Source: Marinomonas colpomeniae
Lineage (GTDB): Bacteria > Pseudomonadota > Gammaproteobacteria > Pseudomonadales > Marinomonadaceae
Direction: 5' to 3'
DNA: 64,000 nt
NCBI RefSeq assembly: GCF_014803385.1
Contig: NZ_JACYFC010000004.1
Location: 310,001 to 374,000, forward strand
Shown here: in pieces, positions 28,624 through 38,277 of the stretch
Position numbering within the stretch: the stretch's first letter is position 1
Layout: each line of letters begins with the position of its first letter
Made by a program: the position numbers and the translations under genes
Notes under the pieces: generated by a model
Database searches by the model: none
Seen by the model: only the letters and a program-made list of their open reading frames with translations
Told to the model about the DNA's origin: nothing

Positions 28624-29356
28624 AGAATTAATTGTTATCCGAAAAGAGCAAATAACTCCAAATATGCTACGAGTGACTTTGGGCGGTGAAAACATAACAA
28701 CGATCCCAGCAAATCAAGAAAGTGGTTATGTGAAACTCATTTTCCCCAATGGTAACGCTAAGCCTTTACTCAGAACCTATACTATTCGACACCAAAGATC
28801 AGATGAAATAGATATCGACTTTATGCTACACGAAGACAGTGGTGTCGCTTGCACATGGGCAAAAAAAGCACAAGAGAATGACTCTATTCTTGTTGGCGGC
28901 CCTGGTCCTAAAAAAATGATTGAAGTGTCATCGAACTGGAAATTATTGGTTGGCGACATGACTGCCCTACCTGCAATCAGCGTAAACCTCGCCGAGCTAC
29001 CAAATGACTCCAAAGGCTATGCGGTAATAGAGGTTATCAGCAAGGCTGACATTCAAGACTTAAAGCACCCAAGTGGTATGACATTAAAGTGGGTTATTAA
29101 CCCCTATCCTGGAAAAAATGTCAGCGCATTATTAGATGAAGTGAAATCTTTAGATTGGCTAGAAGGCCAAGCTTCAATCTGGGCAGCTTGTGAATTTAGC
29201 AGCATGAAGACTTTACGTGATTTTTTTAAAAAAGAAAAAACCATACCTAAAGAGTATTTATATATTTCAAGTTATTGGAAGTTAGGCAATAACGAAGAAC
29301 AACATAAAATCGAAAAGCGTATCGACGCTGGCCAAGCTTATTCGTCTCAACAATAA
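28604..29356 (+). CDS. Siderophore-interacting protein (FAD-binding ferric-siderophore reductase)
   Basis: 250-aa ViuB/YqjH-type flavoreductase that releases iron from ferric siderophores in the cytoplasm. N-terminal FAD-binding barrel (MLRVTLGGENI, RTYTIRHQRSDEIDIDFMLH with the RxYT FAD motif, GVACTWAKKAQENDSILVGGPG) and C-terminal SIP domain (WKLLVGDMTALPAISVNL, IWAACEFSSMKTLRDFF, YISSYWKLGNNEEQH). ATG 28604 with AGGAG upstream. Paired with the MarR gene behind a Fur-like box, which fits iron control. Nearby siderophore transport genes are absent. Confidence 0.9.
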   Translation: MNKPKPRELIVIRKEQITPNMLRVTLGGENITTIPANQESGYVKLIFPNGNAKPLLRTYTIRHQRSDEIDIDFMLHEDSGVACTWAKKAQENDSILVGGPGPKKMIEVSSNWKLLVGDMTALPAISVNLAELPNDSKGYAVIEVISKADIQDLKHPSGMTLKWVINPYPGKNVSALLDEVKSLDWLEGQASIWAACEFSSMKTLRDFFKKEKTIPKEYLYISSYWKLGNNEEQHKIEKRIDAGQAYSSQQ

Positions 29357-29400
29357 CTCAATGCCAACATCGTAATATTAAGACAGATAAAAAAGCCAAC

Positions 29401-29431
29401 AATGGACTATTTAGTAATTGAATAGTCCATT
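29401..29431. terminator. 11-bp hairpin, possible terminator of the siderophore-reductase operon
   Basis: AATGGACTATT and AATAGTCCATT form a perfect 11-bp stem with a 9-base loop, 45 bp after the stop codon. The T tract on + is short (ATTTATA), so it may also simply be an RNA-stabilising hairpin. Confidence 0.5.
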
Positions 29432-29635
29432 TATAGGTCACTTAAGAACCTTCTATTCTCGAACATATTTTTTACTTTGATATAAGTCTTATAGTGAGCT
29501 CTGCACTCCATATCACCATTCTCTTAGATATTTTCGTTGTACGCCGCCATTGCCACCTGACGAATTATGTAGAAGATGTTTGGCCCTAAGGCTTATCGAT
29601 CGATGATAACGTTGGAATCGCTTATTCGTGGAGTC

Positions 29636-29731
29636 GATCATTTTGAATGAAATGTCATTTTGAATGAAATGTCATTTTGATCAAAACATTTGTTAAATAT
29701 GACAAAAACTTATTAAATATCTGCATATAAT
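29636..29731 (+). promoter_or_regulatory. Tandem palindromic repeats and -10 box upstream of ornithine cyclodeaminase
   Basis: Within the 450-bp gap 29357-29808, the unit TGAATGAAATGTCATTTT occurs twice in tandem (about 29643-29678); each contains the palindrome AAATGTCATTT, and a partial third half-site CATTTTGA precedes them. A consensus TATAAT lies at 29726-29731, about 80 bp before the ATG. A second palindrome-like stretch TTATCGATCGATGATAA lies near 29585-29605. The repeats look like operators; the Lrp/AsnC-type regulator encoded at 31923-32393 is the obvious candidate binder. Nothing else recognisable lies in the gap. Confidence 0.5.
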
Positions 29732-29808
29732 TGCCATTTTACTTGGCAGCATCTTTCTCTAAACTTTACCAAAATCAAGTATTGAAACGTAAAGCGGAGA
29801 GTAAAACG

Positions 29809-30897
29809 ATGACTATCGACAAACTAAACATGAATAAAGATCTAAACATTGTGCCTTTTGTGAGTGTGGATAACATGATGAAAATCATTGGTAAACTGGG
29901 TATAGAAAATATGCTCAAAGGCATTGCTGAATATGTGGAAGAAGATTTTAGACGTTGGCAACTGTTTGATAAAACACCACGTGTTGCGGCTCATTCAAAA
30001 GAAGGCGTGATCGAATTGATGCCAACCAGTGACGGTGAGCTCTACGGATTTAAATATGTAAATGGTCACCCAAAAAATATGAAAGAAGGACTACAAACAG
30101 TTACGGCCTTTGGTGTCTTATCGGAAGTGTATACAGGCTATCCTATCTTATTTACAGAAATGACCATATTAACCGCACTGCGCACAGCCGCTACTTCCGT
30201 TGTGGCAGCGAAGCATCTTGCTCGTAAAGATTCACGTTGCATGGCTTTGATTGGTAATGGTGCACAATCTGAGTTCCAAGCCTTAGCGTTTAAAACCTTA
30301 TTAGGTATTGAGAAGCTAAGACTCTACGATATTGATCCTGTAGCAAGCGAAAAATTCGTTGATAATATGCAGAGCTATGGCTTTGATATTGTGGTGTGTG
30401 ATTCTGCTCGTGAGGCGGCTACCGGCGCCGATATTATTACAACTTGTACCGCAGATAAGCTAAATGCCACGATTTTAACCGATGACATGGTGCCTTCTGG
30501 TGTGCACATCAATGCTATTGGTGGAGATTGCCCAGGTAAAACTGAACTACAAAAAGAGCTTGTCTTGCGTTCTAAGTTGTTTGTTGAGTATCCGCCACAA
30601 ACGCGTATTGAAGGTGAGTTACAGCAGCTTGATGATGACTATCCTGTGAACGAGTTATGGCAAGTCATTCGTGATGAATTGGCGGGTCGTGAGAATGATG
30701 ATGAAATAACCCTATTTGATGGTGTTGGTTTTGCGACAGAAGACTTTTCAGCACTGCGTTATATTCGCGATCAGATAAGTCGTCCAGGAATGAGTGCAAC
30801 CTATGAAAACCTTGATATGATTGCCGATCCGGATGAGCCTCGTGATTTGTTTGGCATGGTGCGCCGTTCAGGTGCCATGTCAAAGGCGGTGGCGTAA
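29809..30897 (+). CDS. Ornithine cyclodeaminase family protein
   Basis: 362-aa enzyme of the ornithine cyclodeaminase/mu-crystallin family, which converts L-ornithine to L-proline and ammonia with bound NAD. Motifs: EGVIELMPTSDGELYGFKYVNGHP, EMTILTALRTAATSVVAAKHLA, the Rossmann motif ALIGNGAQSEFQ and INAIGGDCPGKTEL with the catalytic aspartate. A start at 29731 is possible, but GCGGAGAG lies 8 bp before the ATG at 29809 and the 26 extra residues show no similarity. It is followed after 2 bp by ctlX, giving a citrulline/arginine-to-proline route. Confidence 0.9.
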   Translation: MTIDKLNMNKDLNIVPFVSVDNMMKIIGKLGIENMLKGIAEYVEEDFRRWQLFDKTPRVAAHSKEGVIELMPTSDGELYGFKYVNGHPKNMKEGLQTVTAFGVLSEVYTGYPILFTEMTILTALRTAATSVVAAKHLARKDSRCMALIGNGAQSEFQALAFKTLLGIEKLRLYDIDPVASEKFVDNMQSYGFDIVVCDSAREAATGADIITTCTADKLNATILTDDMVPSGVHINAIGGDCPGKTELQKELVLRSKLFVEYPPQTRIEGELQQLDDDYPVNELWQVIRDELAGRENDDEITLFDGVGFATEDFSALRYIRDQISRPGMSATYENLDMIADPDEPRDLFGMVRRSGAMSKAVA

Positions 30898-30899
30898 AG

Positions 30900-31826
30900 A
30901 TGGCGCTGTCTAACATTCAGGCTCCTCAAGCGGTGGTGATGATTCGACCGCATCATTTCAAAGTAAATCCGGAAACGGCCGCTGATAATGCTTTTCAGCA
31001 AGATAGCGCGGAGATGGATAAAATGGAACTGGCACGCTCAGCGTTTAAAGAGTTAAGTGTGGCGGCGAAGCGCCTAGAAGATGCTGGAATTCGAGTTCAC
31101 ATTTTCGAAGATGAAAGCACTGAAACACCAGATTCTGTTTTTCCGAACAATTGGTTTTCTACCCATTCTGGTGGCCATGTGGCTCTTTATCCGATGTATT
31201 CTGAGGCGCGTCGAAAAGAGCGTCGTTCAGATGTGGTGGATATGCTTAAAAACCAGTATCGAGTACAAGATGTAATTGATTATTCTGGTTTAGAGCAAGA
31301 TGGTATTTTTCTGGAAGGCACAGGCGCTATGGTGCTAGATCATATTGACCGTATTGCTTATGCGGTGAAATCCAATCGCACAGATCCGATCGTACTGGAA
31401 CGATTTTGCACCCATTTTAATTATGAGCCCATGGTGTTTGAGGCCGAAGATGACAATGGCGTCGCGATTTATCACACCAATGTGTTGATGTGTGTTGCGA
31501 CTTCTTTTGTTCTTATTTGCTTGGATATGATAAAAAATCCGAAACGCCGTGATGAAATGATTAAGAGATTTGAATATTCAGGTCGTGAAGTCATTGATTT
31601 AACACAATCTCAAATTGCTGACTTTGCAGGCAATGCGATTGAATTACACAATGGTGAGAAAAGTATTCTTGCTTTATCATCTAGAGCGTCAGCAGCATTA
31701 ACGGCCGCACAAGTAAGCATTATCAAAAAGTCATCGACCTTATTAGAGTTAGATATTCCCAGCATTGAATTAGCAGGAGGGTCAGTCCGATGTACTCTTG
31801 CTGGCGTGCATCTCACACCAAGATAA
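30900..31826 (+). CDS. ctlX: CtlX-like citrulline/arginine-modifying hydrolase (amidinotransferase superfamily)
   Basis: 308-aa guanidino-group modifying enzyme. The family core is visible: MIRPHHFKVNPETAADNAFQ, the SVFPNNWFSTHSGGHVALYPM block, GIFLEGTGAMVLDH and the catalytic His in AIYHTNVLMCVATSF, with the C-terminal catalytic cysteine in GGSVRCTLAGVHL. Members called CtlX are linked to citrulline use and convert citrulline to ornithine; the adjacent ornithine cyclodeaminase would then give proline. The two genes are 2 bp apart and end at a terminator at 31860-31888. Confidence 0.8.
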   Translation: MALSNIQAPQAVVMIRPHHFKVNPETAADNAFQQDSAEMDKMELARSAFKELSVAAKRLEDAGIRVHIFEDESTETPDSVFPNNWFSTHSGGHVALYPMYSEARRKERRSDVVDMLKNQYRVQDVIDYSGLEQDGIFLEGTGAMVLDHIDRIAYAVKSNRTDPIVLERFCTHFNYEPMVFEAEDDNGVAIYHTNVLMCVATSFVLICLDMIKNPKRRDEMIKRFEYSGREVIDLTQSQIADFAGNAIELHNGEKSILALSSRASAALTAAQVSIIKKSSTLLELDIPSIELAGGSVRCTLAGVHLTPR

Positions 31827-31859
31827 ACACATAATTGGAATAACTATAATGGAAAAGAG

Positions 31860-31888
31860 CACGCCGTAAAATTATCGGCGTGTTTTTT
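31860..31888 (+). terminator. Rho-independent terminator after ctlX
   Basis: CACGCCG-9-CGGCGTG stem followed by TTTTTT. Confidence 0.88.
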
Positions 31889-31922
31889 GGGCGAACACGC
31901 CTTCTCGTTGATTAACCCTACT

Positions 31923-32393
31923 TTAAGCTGACGTTAATAAAATACTGGTTTCGCTGTTCAGCACGCCATCAACCATTCGCACCTGATTTAGTACTCGATC
32001 AAATTCAGCAAGACTCGATGTTTGTATTTCAGCTAATAAGTCCCATGCACCGTTTGTAGAGTGCAATGTAATCAGTTCAGGGAACCCCTTAAGAGATCGA
32101 ATAACTTGGGTGGTCGATTTTCCGACAACTTCTATCATCATAATGGCGCGAATGGTGTCTATTCCATAGTCTTCACATACCCGAACAGTAAAGCCTAATA
32201 AGACACCAGATGCTTGTAATCGGTCTAATCGATTTTGTACTGTGCCACGAGACACGTGGAGCTGTTTAGACAGTTTGGATAAAGACGCACGCCCATCGTT
32301 GCGCAATAAAGCAATGAGCTCTCTGTCTATTTTATCGTACGAATGGGGACGAGTGGGATGCATGGCTTCCTCAGAAGATTGAATTTTGTTCAT
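31923..32393 (-). CDS. Lrp/AsnC family transcriptional regulator
   Basis: 156-aa regulator with N-terminal winged helix (IDRELIALLRNDGRASLSKLSKQLHVSRGTVQNRLDRL, about 22-60) and C-terminal RAM ligand-binding domain (about 75-150; GAWDLLAEIQTSSLAEFDRVLN). It is convergent with the ctlX operon. By position it probably senses an amino acid such as ornithine, citrulline or arginine and controls that operon; this is inference. Confidence 0.88.
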   Translation of the reverse strand: MNKIQSSEEAMHPTRPHSYDKIDRELIALLRNDGRASLSKLSKQLHVSRGTVQNRLDRLQASGVLLGFTVRVCEDYGIDTIRAIMMIEVVGKSTTQVIRSLKGFPELITLHSTNGAWDLLAEIQTSSLAEFDRVLNQVRMVDGVLNSETSILLTSA

Positions 32394-32511
32394 TATAGTC
32401 TAGCAATATAATAATAATTTGAGCACACTTTTTATATTATTGACAATTTGCTAGGTAGCTTTAAAACAAATTTAATTAATGTGACTTAAATACTCTATTG
32501 CATTGAGACAT

Positions 32512-32557
32512 AAAAAAACCTCCAGTAATTAGATAATCTAGCTATTGGAGGTTATTT
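32512..32557 (-). terminator. Rho-independent terminator after cysN
   Basis: AACCTCCA...TGGAGGTT stem, followed on the minus strand by a T run (complement of the A run at 32512-32518). Confidence 0.8.
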
Positions 32558-32613
32558 TCATATATTTCAGCTTGATTTTTACATCTAAAAATCAAGCACT
32601 GATTATGAAAGTA

Positions 32614-34227
32614 TTACAAACGAACACTCTCAATAATTCGCTCAACCACTTCATCCAGGTTGGTTTCTGTGATTTCAGAATCTGCAATCACGGTATCCGC
32701 TACCAAGAAGGCAACACCTGTTTGACGAATCAAAGCCGCTTCCTGCGCTGTTGCATCCGCTTTTACCAAGGTAACAATACCTTGACGCAACAATAGGCGC
32801 TCTACTGCATCAGCTTTCGCCAACACGTCAGCGGAAAGTGCAATAACCGCTGGTTTTTGACCAAGGCGAGCAGCACGATCTTCTGCGCTAACAACAGAAT
32901 CAGCATCCAATTCAGCAATGGCTTCTTCAACCATACCTGCACCAACAGTCACATTCGTCAAGCGATCGATAATAACCAAAGCACCAGTCAAACGACTATT
33001 TTGATATTCATCAAAAGCAACTGGCGCATCAAACTGAATGACACAATCACCGATACCATTTAACTCAAGGGTATCAATATTAGTGTGTTCAAGTGTGTTT
33101 ACATCAATACGATGATTGAAATGATGTACTTTACCAGGAACCGTTTGTGTACCTAGCTTGAAATCATATAATTTTCCTGGCACCAATGGTTGATCCGCCA
33201 TCCACACAACAGAAGTGCGAAGCGTTGACGCAATCAACGGCTCTTGACCTGGATGAGACAACATATCGCCACGGCTTATATCGATTTCATCTTCCAGTGT
33301 AATCGTTACCGCTTGCCCTGCTTTTGCCGATTCTAAATTGCCATCATACGTCACGATCTCAGAAACTTTTGATTTCTTACCAGAAGGCAAGGCAACAATT
33401 TCATCACCTGGTTTAACAACACCTGCGGCGATGGTTCCAGAGAAACCACGGAAATCGAGATTCGGACGATTGACATACTGAACAGGGAAACGGAATGAAT
33501 CACGTTTCACGTCACGGTTAATTTGAACTGTTTCCAGCATGCCCATCAAAGGCAAGCCTTTATACCAAGGCATACTTTCCGATGGGTTTACCACGTTGTC
33601 GCCTTTTAACGCCGACATTGGGATAAATTGAATGTCCTGTGGTTTACGATTGCCAAGCTGATCAACAAACGCCAGGTAATCCGCTTTAATCTCGTCATGT
33701 TTCGCTTCAGAGAAATCCACTAAATCCATCTTATTCACGGCAACCACAATATGCTTAATACCAAGCAAAGCGGCGATGTAAGAATGACGACGAGTTTGTG
33801 TTTGAACACCGTAACGCGCATCAATCAAAATAATCGCAAGGTCACACGTTGATGCGCCTGTTGCCATGTTACGTGTGTATTGTTCGTGTCCCGGTGTGTC
33901 CGCGATAATGAACTTACGCTTCTCAGTAGAAAAGTAACGGTAAGCCACATCAATCGTAATGCCCTGCTCGCGCTCTGCTTGCAAACCATCTACCAACAAA
34001 GCTAAGTCAATTTCTTCGCCTTGCGTACCGGATTTTTTACTGTCGCGCTTTACTGCATCCAAATGATCTTCATAAATCAATTTAGAGTCATGCAATAAAC
34101 GACCAATAAGCGTACTTTTACCATCGTCTACGTTGCCACAAGTAAGAAGGCGCAGTAGATCTTTTTCTTCATGTTGTTTCAAATAACCAAGTATGTCTTG
34201 GCTTATCAATTCTGACTGGTGAGACAT
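32614..34227 (-). CDS. cysN: Sulfate adenylyltransferase large subunit CysN, with C-terminal extension
   Basis: GTPase subunit of ATP sulfurylase, which activates sulfate to APS for assimilation. G1 [16 protein letters not shown]2-region [13 protein letters not shown]3 [16 protein letters not shown] and G4 NKMD are present, then EF-Tu-like beta-barrel domains. At 537 aa it is about 60 aa longer than E. coli CysN (475 aa). The extra C-terminus starts [15 protein letters not shown], which looks like the entry to a fused CysC kinase (GQKPAV...), but without a GxxGxGKS P-loop, so it is not an active APS kinase. Follows cysD by 46 bp. Confidence 0.94.
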   Translation of the reverse strand: MSHQSELISQDILGYLKQHEEKDLLRLLTCGNVDDGKSTLIGRLLHDSKLIYEDHLDAVKRDSKKSGTQGEEIDLALLVDGLQAEREQGITIDVAYRYFSTEKRKFIIADTPGHEQYTRNMATGASTCDLAIILIDARYGVQTQTRRHSYIAALLGIKHIVVAVNKMDLVDFSEAKHDEIKADYLAFVDQLGNRKPQDIQFIPMSALKGDNVVNPSESMPWYKGLPLMGMLETVQINRDVKRDSFRFPVQYVNRPNLDFRGFSGTIAAGVVKPGDEIVALPSGKKSKVSEIVTYDGNLESAKAGQAVTITLEDEIDISRGDMLSHPGQEPLIASTLRTSVVWMADQPLVPGKLYDFKLGTQTVPGKVHHFNHRIDVNTLEHTNIDTLELNGIGDCVIQFDAPVAFDEYQNSRLTGALVIIDRLTNVTVGAGMVEEAIAELDADSVVSAEDRAARLGQKPAVIALSADVLAKADAVERLLLRQGIVTLVKADATAQEAALIRQTGVAFLVADTVIADSEITETNLDEVVERIIESVRL

Positions 34228-34273
34228 GTTTCACTCCAAACTTTCTTTGCTCGAAACTTGCTTTACTTCAAGA

Positions 34274-35179
34274 TCAGAAGTAGCCCTGTTTTTTCTTCTC
34301 TTCCATTGAACCGGAAGAGTCATGGTCAATCATTCGGCCTTCACGTTCTGAACTTGTTGTCAAAAGCATTTCTTGAATGATCTCAGGCAACGTTGCCGCT
34401 TCAGATTCCACTGCACCTGTTAGAGGGTAACAACCCAAGGTACGGAAACGAACCGACTTCATTTCAGGTACTTCACCATTCAACGGCATACGCTCATCGT
34501 CAACCATAATCATAGTGCCATCACGTTCAACCACTGGGCGTTTCGCAGAAAAGTAAAGAGGCACAATTGGAATGCTTTCTAAGTAAATATATTGCCAAAT
34601 ATCCAATTCCGTCCAGTTAGACAATGGAAAAACACGAATGCTCTCGCCTTTGTTTACTTTACCGTTGTAGATATTCCAAAGCTCTGGACGCTGGTTTTTA
34701 GGGTCCCAACGATGTTGCTTATCACGGAAAGAATACACACGTTCTTTGGCACGAGACTTCTCTTCATCACGACGAGCACCACCAAATGCGGCATCAAAAC
34801 CGTATTTGTCTAAGGCTTGCTTAAGGCCTTGTGTCTTCATCACATCTGTATGTTTAGAACTACCATGAGTGAATGGACCGATACCTTGGTCAATACCTTC
34901 TTGATTCTTATGCACGATAAGATCTAAACCTAACTTCGCCATCAATTCATCACGGAAAGTGATCATCTCTTTGAACTTCCACGTTGTATCAACGTGCATC
35001 AAAGGGAACGGTGGTTTGCCAGGGTAAAATGCCTTCATAGCAAGATGCAGCATGACCGCCGAATCTTTACCAATGGAATACAGCATTACCGGATTATCAA
35101 ATTCAGCCGCAACTTCACGAATAATGTGAATACTTTCCGCTTCAAGCTGCTTTAAGTGAGTTAACCTTTCCTCAGTCAT
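34274..35179 (-). CDS. cysD: Sulfate adenylyltransferase small subunit CysD
   Basis: 301-aa PP-loop ATP pyrophosphatase subunit that adenylylates sulfate. The PP-loop is [14 protein letters not shown] (about 33-46); [18 protein letters not shown] and [18 protein letters not shown] are family hallmarks. It heads the cysDN operon. No cysC, cysH, cysI or cysJ is adjacent. Confidence 0.97.
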   Translation of the reverse strand: MTEERLTHLKQLEAESIHIIREVAAEFDNPVMLYSIGKDSAVMLHLAMKAFYPGKPPFPLMHVDTTWKFKEMITFRDELMAKLGLDLIVHKNQEGIDQGIGPFTHGSSKHTDVMKTQGLKQALDKYGFDAAFGGARRDEEKSRAKERVYSFRDKQHRWDPKNQRPELWNIYNGKVNKGESIRVFPLSNWTELDIWQYIYLESIPIVPLYFSAKRPVVERDGTMIMVDDERMPLNGEVPEMKSVRFRTLGCYPLTGAVESEAATLPEIIQEMLLTTSSEREGRMIDHDSSGSMEEKKKQGYF

Positions 35180-35344
35180 AAACCCTCATCTCTGTTGTAA
35201 GGAGTGTGTATTTTTCCACTATAACATGCCTTAAAGTTATAAAAACTCCACCACTTAGACTTTAATTGAATATTTATATTTAAAAAGATGCGCTCAATTA
35301 CATCTCAAATGGTGAATTTAGTTTTTCCACTGTATTTCAGGTAA

Positions 35345-35373
35345 TAAAAAAGGCTGAGAATCAGCCTTTTTAA
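35345..35373. terminator. Bidirectional Rho-independent hairpin
   Basis: AAAAAGGCTGA-GAA-TCAGCCTTTTT; ends the minus-strand coiled-coil gene transcript and lies 170 bp before the cysD start region. Confidence 0.8.
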
Positions 35374-35399
35374 AATGTGAGTTATTCTATTATCACTTA

Positions 35400-36317
35400 C
35401 TATTCGTTGAGCTGTTGCTCCAACATAAGTTGGTTAATCTGTTTACGTAATCGGATAATTTCACCGTTCACTTGTGTTCTAAATGCATCACTTGAGTTTA
35501 TCGCATCCTGCTGAGTCGCCAGTTGCTTTTCAATTTCAACAACATCGGCAGAGCTGACTGCCTCAGGTTTGTTTTCAAAGGCTGCAATTTTTTGATGTAG
35601 TGTCGTCAAGTCTTGCTGAATTTGAGACAAACTTAATGATTGAATATCATTATTTTTCTCGTATGCAGAAATTTTGGCTTCTGCTGTCTGCAGCTGAGTG
35701 GCTTGCTCTTCTTGAGTTGAAGACATTGTTTTTACTACGTCATCGATGGCCGCAACGGTAGGGATCAGCTTATTATATCCAGCCTCAACATCATTAAAAG
35801 CTTCGGCTTGAATTGCAACACGTTTAGATTGAGTTGATATTGTGTCACGCATCTCAGAATTTTTACGTTCCAGTGTTTCAATAGCGGCGCTATTATCAGC
35901 AATTGCCTTTCTATTTCTATCGTAAGCGATTGCCCAAAGCTTACGAATTTCACTGTCATGCGTTTTTAATGTTTCTTCTAAGGTTTGACCTTGCTGATTA
36001 GCAGAAACATCTGCCGCGATTAATTGATGGTCAAGGTTCTGTATTTCACCTTTTGCACCATAAAGCTCTTCACGAAGCTGAATGTTTTGTTGCCATAACC
36101 AATAACCCGCACTCGCAGAAACTGATAAAATCACTAGGAGTAAAAAGTAAACACCAACAAGACTGGTCTTTTTATGCACTAGATTCGGTGCGTGAGCAGG
36201 CTTTGTAGGAGAAGGTGTAGGCCGTTTTCTTGTTTCAGCTACATTAGGTCGTCTTTCACTGACTTCATCCTGATCCAGAGTCAGGCTTGGGATCTCAACA
36301 TCATCGTCTCTATTCAT
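35400..36317 (-). CDS. Single-pass membrane coiled-coil protein of unknown function
   Basis: I do not recognise the family. The 305-aa protein has an acidic and proline-rich cytoplasmic N-terminus (1-50, TRKRPTPSPTKPAHAP), a membrane helix (about 53-73, VGVYFLLLVILSVSASAGYW), then about 230 residues of heptad-like sequence rich in Gln/Ala/Leu/Glu (QNLDHQLIAADVSA, VVEIEKQLATQQDAI), predicted to lie in the periplasm. Single gene with its own terminator. Similar architecture occurs in many envelope-associated proteins of Oceanospirillales; function unknown. Confidence 0.7.
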   Translation of the reverse strand: MNRDDDVEIPSLTLDQDEVSERRPNVAETRKRPTPSPTKPAHAPNLVHKKTSLVGVYFLLLVILSVSASAGYWLWQQNIQLREELYGAKGEIQNLDHQLIAADVSANQQGQTLEETLKTHDSEIRKLWAIAYDRNRKAIADNSAAIETLERKNSEMRDTISTQSKRVAIQAEAFNDVEAGYNKLIPTVAAIDDVVKTMSSTQEEQATQLQTAEAKISAYEKNNDIQSLSLSQIQQDLTTLHQKIAAFENKPEAVSSADVVEIEKQLATQQDAINSSDAFRTQVNGEIIRLRKQINQLMLEQQLNE

Positions 36318-36475
36318 GAAAATCTTATATATTCGCTATTAGTAAAAATTATGAACAATCCAGTCAGAACAAGTCTAAATAATATTATCTTAGATTGTTC
36401 AGTGTTACTATATAAGCACCATTAACTGCTTGATAACAAGTATTTTTCGTTAATTAAAAAGCAAGGAGAATTGAA

Positions 36476-37060
36476 ATGTCTTTTGAATTACCAGCCCTTC
36501 CTTATGCCAAAGATGCTCTTGAGCCTCACATGTCTGTAGAAACGCTTGAGTACCATCACGGCAAGCACCACAACACCTACATTGTGAAGTTGAACGGATT
36601 GCTTCCTGGGTCTGAATTCGAAAACAAAACACTTGAAGAGATCATTACATCTGCTTCAGCTGGACCTGTTTTCAACAACGCAGCTCAAATCTGGAACCAC
36701 ACTTTCTTCTGGAATAGCCTAAGCCCTAATGGCGGCGGCGAGCCGACAGGCTCTCTAGCAGAAGCAATCAATGCGAAATGGGGTTCTTTTGCTCAGTTCC
36801 AAGAAGCATTCAACGACAAAGCAGTGAACAACTTCGGTTCTAGCTGGACTTGGTTGGTAAAAAATGCAGACGGCTCTCTTGAAATCGTCAACACAAGTAA
36901 TGCAGCAACACCAATGACAAGTGGTCAAACTGCTGTTATTACTGTCGATCTTTGGGAACACGCTTACTACATTGATTACCGCAATGTTCGCCCTGACTAC
37001 CTTAAAGGTTTCTGGGCATTAGCTAACTGGGAATTTGCGGCAGCAAACTTTTCAGCTTAA
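36476..37060 (+). CDS. sodB: Iron superoxide dismutase
   Basis: 194-aa Fe-type SOD. It begins [19 protein letters not shown]; metal ligands are in [21 protein letters not shown], and [13 protein letters not shown]. The AQIWNH and WTWLV blocks favour the iron form. Strong ribosome site AAGGAG 9 bp before ATG. Followed by a good terminator (37104-37133). Confidence 0.97.
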   Translation: MSFELPALPYAKDALEPHMSVETLEYHHGKHHNTYIVKLNGLLPGSEFENKTLEEIITSASAGPVFNNAAQIWNHTFFWNSLSPNGGGEPTGSLAEAINAKWGSFAQFQEAFNDKAVNNFGSSWTWLVKNADGSLEIVNTSNAATPMTSGQTAVITVDLWEHAYYIDYRNVRPDYLKGFWALANWEFAAANFSA

Positions 37061-37103
37061 GACTTTTTAATCGTTTTATTTAAAACGTTAGTCAGTCCAG
37101 TCA

Positions 37104-37133
37104 AAAAAACGCGGCCTATGCCGCGTTTTTTTA
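37104..37133 (+). terminator. Rho-independent terminator after sodB
   Basis: AACGCGGCCTATGCCGCGTT stem flanked by A7 and T7 runs; it can act in both directions, also for the minus-strand TerB-like gene. Confidence 0.9.
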
Positions 37134-37148
37134 TGGTTACAAGCAAAT

Positions 37149-37592
37149 CTATTCAGTTTTCATTTCATGCTGCACAAATAACTTTGCTTGAATAAACTCT
37201 GAGTGAGGCATAAACAACAGCTCACTAATTCTTCTAATACGATGGTCTTCATGTGCATCAATATTATTATCTGCTAACGCAACACGCCATAAGGCTTTTA
37301 ATAACAACATTTTTTGTTCCAATGTCGCCGTCTCATTCACAACCTTAGTGAATTGATACAAATCATTTGCATCCTCCACTCCTGTACGAGCTTCTTGATA
37401 AAGAATATCAATGTCGTCTCCAAGCTCACTTACTTCTCGAAGAAAGGATTTAACTTGCGCTTCCTCTTGTTCATTAACCTCATGATCAGCGAGCATAACC
37501 TCCATCAACAGTGAAGCAACTGCTTTTTGATACGATATTTGTTCGCCCTGTTCAACAGGAAGTGTAAACAGGCTTTTTAAAGCTTTAAGCAT
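37149..37592 (-). CDS. TerB-like (tellurite resistance fold) protein
   Basis: 147-aa all-helical protein with the TerB-fold pattern: SYQKAVASLLMEVMLADHEVNEQEEAQVKSFL in the first half and LLKALWRVALADNNIDAHEDHRIRRISELL in the second, with paired acidic metal-binding residues (ADHEVNEQE, ADNNIDAHED). The cellular role of such stand-alone members is unknown. It shares one base with the preceding gene (TAATG), so the two are coupled. Confidence 0.82.
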   Translation of the reverse strand: MLKALKSLFTLPVEQGEQISYQKAVASLLMEVMLADHEVNEQEEAQVKSFLREVSELGDDIDILYQEARTGVEDANDLYQFTKVVNETATLEQKMLLLKALWRVALADNNIDAHEDHRIRRISELLFMPHSEFIQAKLFVQHEMKTE

Positions 37593-38056
37593 TACTTCTC
37601 CAAAGTGTATTCACGTAGTGATTCAATCAGTATGTTAGGAAATTGACGATAATCTAAATAGGGGCTCCAAATATAAGGAAGGGATACATAAGCGAGATGC
37701 CTATCACCTAATACTTTCGCTAAAGCAGAGATGGGGAAAACATCACGAAATGTATTTCCAATGACATAAACTACACCTTCATAATCTTTTATTTGATCGA
37801 TTGAAAAGACAATTCCTACTTCATTTAACAGGTTATTATTACGAAATTCACGCCAATTAGAATAAGTAGGTACAACCAATTTAGCTATTATCGTAAAAAT
37901 TTTACGCCAGTGATTGCCGTTAAGGTCTATTAAAGCAGCTACATCATATGTCGCCACAGTGAGTTCATCGTTCACGCCGGGTAAAATAGGCCGATTAGGC
38001 AAAAGAAAAACACACCGAGCCTTCTCAATTGAAGCGCCAAGCCATAACTCCTTCAT
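37592..38056 (-). CDS. Conserved hypothetical protein coupled to TerB-like gene
   Basis: 154-aa soluble protein I cannot place with confidence. It starts MKELWLGASIEKARCVFLLPNRPILPGVN and has the mixed alpha/beta blocks GVVYVIGNTFRDVFPIS and LAYVSLPYIWSPYLDYRQFPN. No signal peptide or membrane helix. One-base overlap with the TerB-like gene suggests a shared function. Tetrad RPxLPG-type N-terminal motif is similar to small uncharacterised proteins in marine Gammaproteobacteria. Confidence 0.6.
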   Translation of the reverse strand: MKELWLGASIEKARCVFLLPNRPILPGVNDELTVATYDVAALIDLNGNHWRKIFTIIAKLVVPTYSNWREFRNNNLLNEVGIVFSIDQIKDYEGVVYVIGNTFRDVFPISALAKVLGDRHLAYVSLPYIWSPYLDYRQFPNILIESLREYTLEK

Positions 38057-38277
38057 TCTGTCTCCTTCTCTATTATAACCAAGAGTACATTGTACCTTGG
38101 CTATTTTCAGCTATCTAATAGGTAAAAACTGTGAAATTAAAAGCACACCCAAAAGACAACCCTATCAACCAATAACCAATCCGACTTAATAAGCTAATTA
38201 AAATATATTCCACCACAACATTAGTATTATCTAATTATATAAATTAGAATATACTTATATATCTGTATGAGGTTTTC

